Source: Rosa chinensis
Lineage: Eukaryota; Streptophyta; Magnoliopsida; Rosales; Rosaceae
Assembly: GCF_002994745.2 (NCBI RefSeq)
Contig: NC_037092.1
Span: 8,980,501-9,044,500 of the forward strand
Direction of reading: 5' to 3'
Length of the DNA stretch: 64,000 nucleotides
Below the pieces are notes generated by a model. That model was not told where the DNA came from. It saw nothing but the letters and a program-made list of their open reading frames with translations, and did not search any database. Below, piece by piece: positions 37,190 to 49,536 of the stretch. A program made the translations under genes and the position numbers. Position 1 is the stretch's first letter, and the number at the start of each line of letters is the position of its first letter.

Positions 37190-38861
37190 TAGGGCTGGGT
37201 TCGGTTAGGTACCGGACCTTGAAGCCCAATACCACCTACCGAACCAAACATTGTTGGTACACAAAATGGGCTACCAATTACCGGCCAAAAAGTCGGTATA
37301 CCAACTTGTCGGTATACTGAGATAGCCTGTTGGTCTCGGTTGGTTGGGCCTCCAACCGACTTTAAGATTGGGCCAGCTTTCAACTCCAGCCCAACTGCAA
37401 TTGTAAGAACCCAAACGGCCAAACCTGTCTAGCAAATGAAAAACTGCAATAATCATATGAATTTAAAGGCTCAACCATAAGCAAATCTGCAAATGAAAAA
37501 TAAGCAAAGTTCAACACTTCATCTCATCATCACGTAAGTTCAACCATAAGCAAATAAAGCAATACAAACTTCATCTCATCATAACTTCAGTACCAATACA
37601 TCGACTTCAGTTCATCTCATCGTCACTTCATAGTTCATACCATTTCTAATTTAAACACTCATAGTTCACACTTCACACAAATGAATGAAATGATACGTTG
37701 CTCCAGGTCTAAGCCGGCCTTGATTAGATGATTACTTGAATTTCTGAGATTGGAACAACACCTGAAAAGCACAGTAAGAAAAACAAACTTAAATTTACGA
37801 AGAACATAACAATTCACAGGTACATGACTATATTTTCTTCAGTCTTAATTCTATCTACAGCCATCACATATAGATAATGAGTACTGACATTACTCAAAAT
37901 TACTAATTCATAATTCATTTGACATTATTTCGAAGAGGTATCAATCCAGGCTTTTACTAATTCTACCTTATTCTCAAGATGAGATCTATCTATATATTAC
38001 TCATAAATCAAACCTACCACAATTGCTGCAAATCAAATCTACAAAGAATTATCAATTATGCATAATATGAATTAATGAATTATACCTTCAATTGTGCAGT
38101 GACTTTGCTTTCGTCTCCCTCAAAGTATCAAACACTCAAACTCAGTCCTTGGTCCTCCTGTTCCTGCAAGCACAGAAGGGAAGCCATGAAAACCTAGAAC
38201 ATATTGGTAAAGAAAGAGCAACAAATCATAGGTTAAGAACTCATAGATACCACTTGAGATCCACGATAGCAAGATGCAAAGCAGCAAAAGCATTAGAGTC
38301 TTAAAGATTACTCAATTTAGAAATGAATCGAATGAATCCATGCTCTTCTAGCTAAAATTGAAACAAAAATCGAATGAGTCTTAGGGAAAACTCACCGGCC
38401 GTAGGACACTAGAACATGAATCTCTTAACTCTGGGTTCGATTCTTGGATAGTTCGAACATCATCACTTCAAAGGGTTGAAGGAGAGGTTGAGAAGCGCCG
38501 AGGTTGAGAAGGTTCAGGTCTGAGAGAGACTAAGAGAGGGCTCGATCTAACCCGCCTTAGGGTTTGGAAAATTTAAAATCGAACGGTTATAATTTAATAT
38601 GAAATCAAACTAATAATAATCAAAGGTTCAGATTGATATATATAAAATATATTTAAATAAATAAATAATATATACAATATACGGTTCGGTACGGTATACC
38701 GTATACGTCTAAAATTCAGTACCAATACCGTACCAATATATCACTCTCGGTTCGGTACTACCGTACCAAACTTTCGGTTACCGACATGGTCAGCTACCAA
38801 CTTTTTCGGTTCGGCTCGGAATCGGTTGGTTGGTTTGTCTCGACTGAAAATGTCAGCCCTA
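37190..38861. mobile_element. hAT-type element nested in MULE 1
   Basis: Starts TAGGGCTGGGTTCGG and ends AATGTCAGCCCTA, inverted TAGGGCTG ends, with a perfect 8-bp target duplication ATTTTGAG (37182-37189 and 38862-38869). Subterminal regions are rich in CGGTTCGGTAC-type words. No transposase frame. Confidence 0.88.
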
Positions 38862-39622
38862 ATTTTGAGTAGTAGTTATAGTTACTGAACTGCAATGTAT
38901 AGATGGTAAAAAGTTGGTTCGTATATAAAAATGAAATGTATAAACCATAGTTGGGGCTGCCAAACCAGAGAGTAAAAAGTTGCACATGATCTTACAGTAG
39001 CAAAGAGTAAGCTATCCTTATTTCAACACATTTAATTCCTTTCAACTAGAAACAATGATAAAATTGTCAACACAAATACTTCAATAATGTATATTGGAGC
39101 ATAAATTACCCAAACAATTTGGTAGATAATAACTAATAACAAAAAGCAATGTACCAGTCCAGAACATTCTTCATAAATATAAAAGCTAATAAACAAGAGT
39201 AACTAGAAGCATCAAAATCAATCAACCCTCAATAAAAAAACACAAACCCTTGCTGAAATCCACCCCTACCCCCACAAACAATCACTCCTTATCTTGGATA
39301 CCCCCTCCCAACTCATATTTGTATAATTTTTCTATGGCAAAATCTTTCGTATTCTAGCATAATATAGTAGAACAAATCATGTCTATAATCATAAGGCTAT
39401 CATTATTAGGTTGTTGTAAAGTTCTATAGTTGCTAAATGGATTCAAATACACCAAATAATTTTAGTTAGAATCTTATCAGGAATGATGGATTCAAAGGGA
39501 CTCGAATGATCACTGAACTCATATTTTTCTTCCATGTCTCCATTGCAAATCAAGTGTAGAATTTTCTCCAAACATGGGTCTAAAGTCACTTGTTCTGCTT
39601 TGATTGAACTTCAAAGCATCAC

Positions 39623-39623
<1 letters not shown>

Positions 39624-39676
<53 letters not shown>
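39624..39676. repeat. (GA)n microsatellite
   Basis: About 26 GA dinucleotides without interruption. Confidence 0.95.
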
Positions 39677-39681
<5 letters not shown>

Positions 39682-39907
39682 TATATATGCTAGAGAAGTT
39701 TTTGATGAAAAGAAAAATGAAATCGAAAAGAGTTTTGAAGTCCTCTATGCCGGTGGAAAAATAAGGGCTTAGGATTTGGGGATGAGTGTATTGCCAAATA
39801 GAAAGAAAAGAAAAAAAAAAAAAAAAAAGGAGTGTAGTTAGGGTAATTTGTAAAAAAAAAAATTAAAGTAATAGAAAAATAGAGAGGGTGTGTGAATAGC
39901 ACCACCC

Positions 39908-40972
39908 TTTTTTTATTGATGTTTAACTATAAGAGTAATTTTTTTTTTTTTGCATTGAATAACCATTCAATTTTAGTCTTGACTACCCTGAAAAAAGGTT
40001 ATAAATCCGCCACTGATTTCTGATCAGTCATGGATGACCAACATCCTTCAACTGATTGCATCACATGCAAGGCTAAAGCCCTTTGGACATTAGTTCATTA
40101 TTAATAGTTTTTTGAGAAAAGTGACCCTTAATCAGTAAAAGCTAGCACAAGGCATAACCACACTGATTGCGCCCTTCAATCGTCTCATTAGGTCTTTAGG
40201 AAGTGGTAACCAAAAAGATTGAATTGCATATATGAAGATTTCATTATACTAAAGCAGGTTTTTCTATTTAGATATTGAAAGAGAATTTAGTGCACCGATA
40301 TGTACTTACACTAACAATAATGAACATATAACATTAAGTATATATTTTTTATTATTAAAAAACAGATTGCCTATAAATATCAACGGTTGAGATCTGTTGG
40401 ATTTGGTGGAAATTTTTTTCTATGCACCGACGTTGCAAGTGACCCAACACTTATAAAATGATCTCAACACTTGATATTTATAATCAACATTTTTTTTAAT
40501 AACCAAAAAGTGTATTTGGTGTAATCCAACCATCCATTTATGTTGATGTGAGGAAGATGCGAAAGAAAAGATGACTGCGAATGGCGTTTAAGTTTTGTTA
40601 AAACACAAGACTACCCAAATTTGGCATTTAATGTGAATTTTGATGACGTTATTGTTTATCAACAAAGCTAAGGATACCCAAAGACCATAACTAGTCAAGG
40701 AGAGGATCTAGATCCCTATAGCATATAACATGTCATTTGAGATCGAATTTCACGTATAATTGATGTTGGTCAGATGTAATTGCACTTTAATCATCAGAAT
40801 TAGCAAGATAAGGAAGTTAATTAACTTGGGTATGGCCCCTCCCCAAGGGATGTTTTCACAAGCTAAGGCTTGAACCAGAGACCTTCTATTACCAGAAGAA
40901 ACCCTACAGCGTCCGCCCCACTAACAGCCTAACATGCTTTGGCACTAGACCAACCCCATTGGCTTGTAGTTA
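39908..40972. other. Unit 1 downstream spacer
   Basis: Matches unit 2 at about 53185-54817 once the insertions there are removed. Non-coding; contains the AACGGTTGAGATCTGTTG and TTGATATTTATAATCAACAT words that are common to both units. Nothing else recognised. Confidence 0.5.
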
Positions 40973-41029
40973 GAGGTGGAGCCACGTGGAGACCCAGTGG
41001 GTCCCGTGCCCCACCCACTTATATATATA

Positions 41030-41425
41030 CAGATCCTATCCAGAGCGAGGCATCGCTTTGAAATTTTAGAGCGAGGTTAGGGTTTAGGGTCACTTTTCGG
41101 TCGCATATCCACATCTCAACCGTTCAGTTTCTAGGTACCAATGTATAGATCATCTCTGCAAAATTTCAGCCAAATTGATGGTCGTTAAGGCATTGATAAC
41201 TGCCTTAAAGCTAGTACGGTTCAGGTTGGACAAATTCAGTTCGTCCATTTGTTTAAGCGAGTTAGATACCTTAAACACCATCAATTTCGTTGAAATTTTA
41301 CAGAGATGATCTATACATTAGTACCTAGAAACTGAACGGTTGAGATGTGGATATGCGACCGAAAAGTGACCCTAAACCCTAACTTCGCTCTGAAATTTCA
41401 AAGCGATGCCTCGCTCTAGATAAGA

Positions 41426-41429
<4 letters not shown>
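41030..41429. mobile_element. Fold-back MITE (~400 bp)
   Basis: Two long inverted arms: AGAGCGAGGCATCGCTTTGA at 41042 mirrors TCAAAGCGATGCCTCGCTCT near 41398-41417. The GTCACTTTTCGGTCGCATAT and CTCAACCGTTCAGTTTCTAG blocks are also mirrored. It lies in TATATA tracts. Confidence 0.88.
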
Positions 41430-41467
<38 letters not shown>

Positions 41468-42104
41468 AGTTTCTTTATATGAAAACAAGTATAAATAGCT
41501 TACAGTTTCTCAACGTTATCACCAGCCAACCTAGTGTAGTGTCAAGCCTTGTATGGTTTTGCAGCTGGTCCCAACCTCCCAAGTTCAAATCATTGTGGAA
41601 ACATTAGAAAAATTAATTTTCTTGTTTTTTTTTTAAAGGACATTTACATACAATTTTTCCTTAGAGTATGTTTGGATGAGGGAAAAAAATGATGGAATTT
41701 AATTGAAAGTGAGGATTTCATATTTCCTAAAAGCCAATTCCCTCGTTTGGCATTATCAGATTGGAAATTTAAATTTCTCTATGGAAAAAAACGAAGGAAT
41801 TTGTTATTTAAATTATTCACTTCAATTTCCACCAAAATAGGTGTCATTTACGAATTCTTTTGCAGTATTCAATTTTTATTTCCAAAACAAGACTTTTTTC
41901 TATTTTATCTTTTTATTTGTTTTAAACTTTCTTCATTTATTACACATTTCAAATCCTAAATAGATGCAACCAAATAATAGAAATTGCAATTAATGGAACT
42001 TTAGATTGATGGAATTAAAGATTCCATCATTTTTAAATTCCTACGGATTTTATAATTTTCTCATCAAAACGCACTGTTATAGTTTTAATAGTTAAAAATA
42101 AATT

Positions 42105-43425
42105 GGGCGGTGCTATTCTCACACTCATTTAGTCATTTTCTCTATTCACACACCCCCTCTATTTATCTATTATTTTAAGGGATTTTGTCCATTTACCCCA
42201 TTTTTAGAAAATTTTTTCTCACTTACCCTATTAAGTTTTTTTAATTCCCTTTTACCCAAAACACTCTAAGGAGGTCTTCCCTAATACCCCATTAAGATTT
42301 TTTTTTGGTTTTTAATTTTTTTTAATACCATTTTACCCTCATCCCTTTGTTACTTTAGAGAGAGAGAGAAACCATAAGAGACTTCGCCGGAGCCCCGACA
42401 CCGCCCACCGGAATTTGCTGAAAATCTCACCGGAAATGTTTTTTTGTCCCCAATAGACCTCTATTGACATCTATTGCCCCCTAATAGGCGTCTATTGCAC
42501 CAATAGTCTTTTTCCCCCTAATAGACGTCTATTGCCCTCTAGTAGACGACTATCAGCCATGTATTGCCCCTCAATAGACGTCTATTGCCCCCAATAGAAC
42601 TTTCGATTGCCGGAATAGGAACTAATCTCCATAAAATTAAACAAATAAAACTTTGATTAAGGAAAAAGTGCAAGGAAATTACATCAATTCAAAACATGTA
42701 TTGCCCCCCAATAGACCTTCAATAAAAGTCTATTGCACTCCAATAGATGTCAAAAATTATATTATACTGTAGCTCCGTAATGAGCAGTATCATCATCTTG
42801 TGGATTAGATGTATTATTATACAAAGGCCAATAAGAAGATAGAAACTAGACTAGGTCAAACTTGACTGCAACTAAACAAAACCAAGAAAGAAGCAACATA
42901 GCCATTGTCATTGTCACGAAAAAAAAAGCAACATAGCCATTGTCATGAAAAAAAAAGCAACGCAACCATTTAAAATGACTTCTACAAATAATATGATAAT
43001 GGTTTTTTTTTTTTTTTGGTGTGGAAACGAAGATAATGTTCTTCTTTCTCAGTGAGATTAGAGAGAAGGATATGAACCTTCCCTAAGTAAACTAGCAGTA
43101 GCATGGTGGTATGGGGCTTCAAATGAAAACTTGCCTACAAACTCGGCGGACCACAAAGGAGAAAAGCTCGAGGAGCCTGACGAACAGACCCTGCATCAAC
43201 GTCGCGGTTGTCTTCGGCTTTGAGGAGCTCTTCGCTGCAACCGGAGAAAAGTTTCTATCTCATCGAGTCTCTTCGCCACAACCTGAGAAAGCTCCGATCT
43301 CGTCTTATCTCTTCGCCGCAACCGGAGAAATCTCTGATCTCGTCCTCCAAGTTCGGAGCCTCCATGGTGCGGTAGTGTCAGCGTCTTGCTGGTGGGGATG
43401 GGAGAGAGAGGGAGGGAGGGAGGGA

Positions 43426-43500
<75 letters not shown>

Positions 43501-44482
43501 AAGAGTGGCAATGTTGTAGTTTGATAATTAAGCTTAAGGCAAAATGGTATTTTCTCATTAAATTGTGTAGTTGGGAACAAAAATATCTTGCTGGGGTAAG
43601 TGAGATAATTTTCCCTCATTTTGGTGCTTTGGGTCAATAACCCATTTTTAATTTAATTTTTTTTTACAAATTAACCTAACTACCCTCCATTGATTCTTTT
43701 TTTTTTTTTTCCTTCTGATTTTACATCTGATTTGCAATTGAGACATGGAAGAAAAATATGAATTTAGTGATCATTCGAGTCCCTTTAAATCTATCATTCC
43801 TGATGTATTTCAATCCATCGCTCTCCGATAAAAAGATCAATTTCTCAGCGATTTGGTGGACTAGGAGCTTTAAATTTGTGGGTTCTATTCATCTTAGTTT
43901 GATTATGGTATGGCTTACTTTCTAATCATGGTTTTGCCTTGAGTTGATTGATAATTTTGAAATTATTGACTCTTTGATTTCATTTTGACTTTAGTCATAT
44001 CATCACTCTACAAAATGCTTTATGCCACTTGGAATGGTATCTTGAATCAACGTTGCTTAATCAGATGTGAGATGTTTTTGATCTCCTTTAGTTCAGGTGA
44101 TATGCTTATATCTTTTTTCAGTTGTATATAGCAGTCATGATGACATACCTAAATCCTCAAACTCAGTTACATCGTGATTTTTCATATGAGCCCTACACTT
44201 TGTCACACTAACTGTAGAACTTTTGACAGATTGCACTTCGTCCGGCCCATCAGTTTTTTTTTCTTCTAATCAATAATGACATTCACGAGAAAAATTGATT
44301 TATTGTATGATGATGTTTAATTCATGATTGACTTGCCAAATAGAAAAAAGAAAAAAGAAAAAAAAATATAACTACAAGAGAGGGTAGTTAGGGTAATTTG
44401 TAAAAAAAAAAATGTATTTAAGTAATGAAAAAATAGAGGGGGTATGTGAATAGAGAAAATGAGTGTGCGAATAGCACCACCC
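42105..44482. mobile_element. MULE-type transposon, non-autonomous (MULE 2)
   Basis: GGGCGGTGCTATTC at the left and GAATAGCACCACCC at the right, with extended inverted repeats also shared with MULE 1. Perfect 9-bp target duplication AAATAAATT (42096-42104 and 44483-44491), the MULE hallmark. It contains a second nested inverted-repeat element (42179-43643) and no transposase. Confidence 0.9.
42179..43643. mobile_element. Inverted-repeat element nested in MULE 2
   Basis: Left end GGGATTTTGTCCATTTACCC...TTTTTCTCACTTACCC; right end is an imperfect inverse (GGGGTAAGTGAGATAATTTTCCC...CAATAACCC). Flanking ATTTTAA / ATTTTTAA fits an 8-9 bp duplication with a 1-bp change, and the MULE 1 sequence serves as an empty site. 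It holds repeats of AATAGACGTCTATT, a GC-rich stretch (43130-43400) with three copies of a CTTCGCCGCAACCGGAGAAA-like word, and a (GA)n run at about 43430-43496. Confidence 0.65.
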
Positions 44483-44783
44483 AAATAAATTATGTCACCA
44501 TAATGAAAAATTGTCTAATATTTAAAGTTGTAAATTTTATTAATAAAATATATAATTTTAAGAAAAATATTAATCTTACTGTAATTTTATTCTAATGTAT
44601 TATCTTTTATTAAAATTTTGGTATATATACAAAATTTCAATTTTTTTTTCCTAAAACTTCTAAATGTCTTACTTGATATAAAATTCTGGCTCTGCCACTT
44701 GTTATAGTCTGATAGTAATATGGTAACTATAGAACATGTAAAGGACATAAGGATATATGAAAACAGGTTACATTGACTATTCT

Positions 44784-45796
44784 GGGGCTGGGGCTGGGAC
44801 AGGTCGGGTTTCCAACCATCATCTACCGGAACCGGCACCCAACCGATGTACTAAACTTCAGTTTGGTTTGAAGAATATCAGTCTCTAGAACCGAGCAAAA
44901 CTTGAACTGATAAAAATTGGTTCCATTTCCTCGATTCTTCGGTTCTGTTATCTGTCTGAATCAGTGAATCCAAATCTTGCTCGATCTCAAATCAGTAGCT
45001 ATGAAGAAGAAAAGAAGACTGTAGACCAATAGCTATGAAGAATAAGAGAACATGGGTTCAAATCCCTGTAATAATAGCTTCAAATTTTTTCAACATGCAA
45101 AGTCAGTGAAGAATTGAAGATTCAATACCTGAAAAATGATGGAAGAATTGAGATGGGATTGCAAGGAAAATGAGTTGAGACAGAACAAGGGTGAAGAAAA
45201 AGTTGAGCACCTCAAAGTCCTTACTTTGAGAGACGAAGAGTAGCAGCAAGTTGAAATTGCAAACATCGTCGAAGACAAAATCACAGCTGCCATTCTTGAT
45301 GGTTGTTATTGCAGAGAAACAGAGAAGAAAATTCAAAGCTGGAATGGAATTACAGTGAATGGAAATAACTGGGCGGCTGGGCCTTTCATTGTGTGTGATG
45401 AAAAGATCTATGCACAAACCAATATACTAGTGATTTATGGAAGTGGGAGGATGAATGGGAGAAGAAAGTGGGAGGATATATAAGTTTAAAATGTTTAATT
45501 AAAGAAGGAAGTGAGTTTGTGCGGTATAGAAAAAGAAAGTGATGGGGATGGGCCGATAAGGTAGGTAGGTAGGTAGGTTAAAGAAATCATGGCACATGGG
45601 CATCAAAGGATAACAATGTAGGGAAATAATGACACCGAACAAAGAGAAAAACACCTCGGTTCGGGTAAAGACAAAAGCTAAATATGGGAACCCAAAAAAT
45701 AACAACTAAATTAAGAGAAAAAACCGACCCGAACCTACCCGTTCGGATCGATTTGGACCAGTTCCTCAGTTTTTCGGGTATAAAGTCCCAGCCCTA
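44784..45796. mobile_element. hAT-type element (~1.0 kb)
   Basis: Begins TGGGGCTGGGGCTGGGAC and ends GTCCCAGCCCTA; perfect 8-bp target duplication GACTATTC (44776-44783 and 45797-45804). Unit 3 at about 54890 shows the empty site. No transposase frame. Confidence 0.88.
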
Positions 45797-46124
45797 GACT
45801 ATTCCAATTCCAAGTGAAAACTAGTAGCCACTTATTTGGACTTTGCCACATATACACCCCTCCCAATAGGTCATAGCTACTCATAATGCACATGCGTTAC
45901 AACTTACAAGTACATTGCCGTTGTTTGAAGTAGAAGCTGGTAGTTTTTCATTCAAAACCCACAAACCTACAATTGACTATGCTGCAATTAATCCAAGCAG
46001 GTAATTTGAGATATAAATATAAATTTCGAACATACATGTTTACAGTGGTGGAATGTGATGCTGTGACATGTAAAAACACATTATAAGATATAACTTTAAA
46101 CCTCATTTAACATTGTGAAGAAAT

Positions 46125-47781
<1,657 letters not shown>

Positions 47782-48222
47782 AAGAGAAATACCACTAAAT
47801 TACTTAAAGATTATGACATGTCATTTGAGGTCACAATATTGATGAGATGTAATTGCATATTACTGATCAGAATTAGCAAGACAAGGATGCTAATTAACCC
47901 GTTTATTTAAGCAGCGCTATGCCTATATATAGATTGCCCTTTACATTGAACCGTTCGTTTCATGTTCGTTTCACGTTCAATGCTATGCGTTAAGCATGAT
48001 CCAACTCCCACACTATAATCGGTTCAATGTGACTAGCCACCTCCTCATCGTTAACAAGTTCTGACCATAACACAACCCAAGCTACAACCAATTAATCCAC
48101 CTCAGTTTGACAATTAATCACTATCAATGAGCATGGACTATATATTTGAACACCTTCCAACTTTCCAATGACACACTACCCAGTTTTGTTATCTCTCAAC
48201 CCCTAAACCCTAAAACAAAGCC
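47782..48222 (+). promoter_or_regulatory. Upstream region of X8 A2
   Basis: Closely similar to the upstream regions of A1 (26950-27390) and A3 (55215-55692). TATATATAGATTG near 47930 is a TATA candidate, and a telo-box AAACCCTAAA lies about 10 bp before the ATG. Confidence 0.55.
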
Positions 48223-48842
48223 ATGGCTCAATCAAGTAGTTCTTCATCTCTTTCCATTCTGTTCCTTCTGCTCTTGTTCATCCACTTTACTGGTATATTG
48301 CTCAATCTTTCACCAGCAATTGCATTCTACTAAAACTTTTTTTTGTTGGTGTGAAATAATTTATTAAACAGATTTGGATAGTGTGCAAATTAAAGTTGTA
48401 CTTGTAATTTGCAATCTTTTTTTTTTTTACCTTTTTAAATTGTGTAGGAGGGCCTATAAAGCTTGTTAGTGGGGATGATCGAGAATAAGACCTGGTGTGC
48501 TGCTAAGCCTTCAGCAACTGATTCAGAGCTCTCTGCAAACATTCAGTTTGCCTGCAACCAATTGAAGGATTGCAGGGTGATACAAGAAGGAGGCTCATCC
48601 TATGACCCCAACTCACTCATTAACCATGCCTCGGTGGTGATGAATCTTTACTATAAGGTGGTAGGCCAAAACAGCTGGAATTGTGATCGACTTCAGAGGA
48701 TCTGCTCTCATCACTCAGACTGATCCAAGTAATGAATAGACTATTTCAGTGTTAACTTTATTTTACCTTATATGAATTTGCTCTTATGATGATGAATTCA
48801 CTGTTCGGTCTTGCAGGTTATGGTAGCTGCAAGTATGCATAT
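48223..48842 (+). pseudogene. Secreted one-domain X8 gene A2, frameshifted
   Basis: Exon 1 48223-48292 (signal peptide), exon 2 from 48448, last exon from 48817. Two 4-bp insertions, each turning GA into GATCGA (48477-48482 and 48685-48690), shift the frame before TWCAAKPSA and again inside WNCD. The Cys after EGGS is replaced (SSYDPNS instead of SCYNPNS), and a 2-bp insertion removes the stop after CKYA. The long open frame starting at 48463 is only the middle of the X8 domain. Confidence 0.9.
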
Positions 48843-49536
48843 AGCAGGTGTACAAGGTTTCTAGATTTTAATTGGCTAGAATAATTTGAGAAGAAATCCC
48901 CATTACTCTCTTGATTTGGTTTTTTTCTAGGATTATTACTTTTAATCGTTGATGTTGTAGTAGTGTGAACTTTTCATTTGGGTGTACTGAGGTTGGTATT
49001 TTTCAGCAAAGTGATTCCATAGCTAGCCATGAAGTTCTCTTCATAATGTCTTGTATGGAAACACTAAAACTTCGTCAACAAGTTATAAGTTAACTCTGAA
49101 GTAGTACCATCTTCTGGGAAAGCTCGGAAGCATGTTCGGCGTAGTTTGTCAGAACCGTTGAATTTACAGGGGTCATTTTAATTGGGTGATTCTAAGTGGG
49201 TCCTTCTCAACAGACAGAATTAACCTATTCTCATTGGTTCAGCCCTTAAAAGGTCAAAACTGTCATGTCAATCTTTTCCCTCTTAAATGATTAGAAAGTG
49301 ACTGGTTCGAATCGAAATAATTCAGAGCTGGACATTAATCCCTCCAGGTGTAGCATGTAATCGTTCTGATAACATTTAGCCATCCCCAGAAGCTCCCCAG
49401 AAAGTAAGAGAGAGTTTTGTGTAGAAAATTAGTCGAGGGTCGAGAAAGGTTTCCGTATAAAACCGTAGAAGATGAATCCTCAAGTGCCGCCGTTCGAAAG
49501 TCCTCAACCCCAAGATTCAGAGCTCAGGTGCTTGCC
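48843..49536. other. Spacer and upstream region of X8 B4
   Basis: Corresponds to 29176-30073 of unit 1, but with a single copy (about 49300-49430) of the element that is tripled there. TATAAAACC at about 49456 is a TATA candidate 80 bp before the ATG. Confidence 0.6.

Larger units (their letters stand above)
36853..39907. mobile_element. MULE-type transposon, non-autonomous (MULE 1)
   Basis: Terminal inverted repeats of about 80 bp, beginning GGGTGGTGCTATTCACA at both ends and continuing with CTCTATTTTTCTATTACTTT and ACAAATTACCCTAACTAC. Flanks are T-rich, so the 8-9 bp duplication (TTTTTTTTA / TTTTTTTAT) is only approximate. The paralogous region (53110-53210) lacks it. It contains a nested hAT element (37190-38861) and a GA microsatellite (39624-39676). 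No transposase seen. Confidence 0.85.
40973..44701. mobile_element. Composite insertion between units 1 and 2
   Basis: Ends resemble the GTGGAGCC/GGCTCTGCCAC type (GAGGTGGAGCCACG at 40975 and GGCTCTGCCACTTG at 44689). A related site without it is at about 54808-54820. It carries a fold-back MITE (41030-41429), an AT microsatellite (41430-41461) and MULE 2 (42105-44482). Outer target duplication is imperfect (TTGTAGTTAG / TTGTTATAG). Confidence 0.55.

Noticed and set aside
39624..39676. CRISPR-like or satellite array
   Set aside because: Simple GA dinucleotide run; no spacer structure anywhere in the window.
43196..43640. Arg/Glu or Ser/Leu repeat proteins
   Set aside because: Translations of the (GA)n microsatellite inside a MULE.
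48463..48723. Calling A2 a functional X8 gene from its 86-codon frame
   Set aside because: The frame is not joined to the signal peptide, breaks inside WNCD and lacks one conserved Cys.
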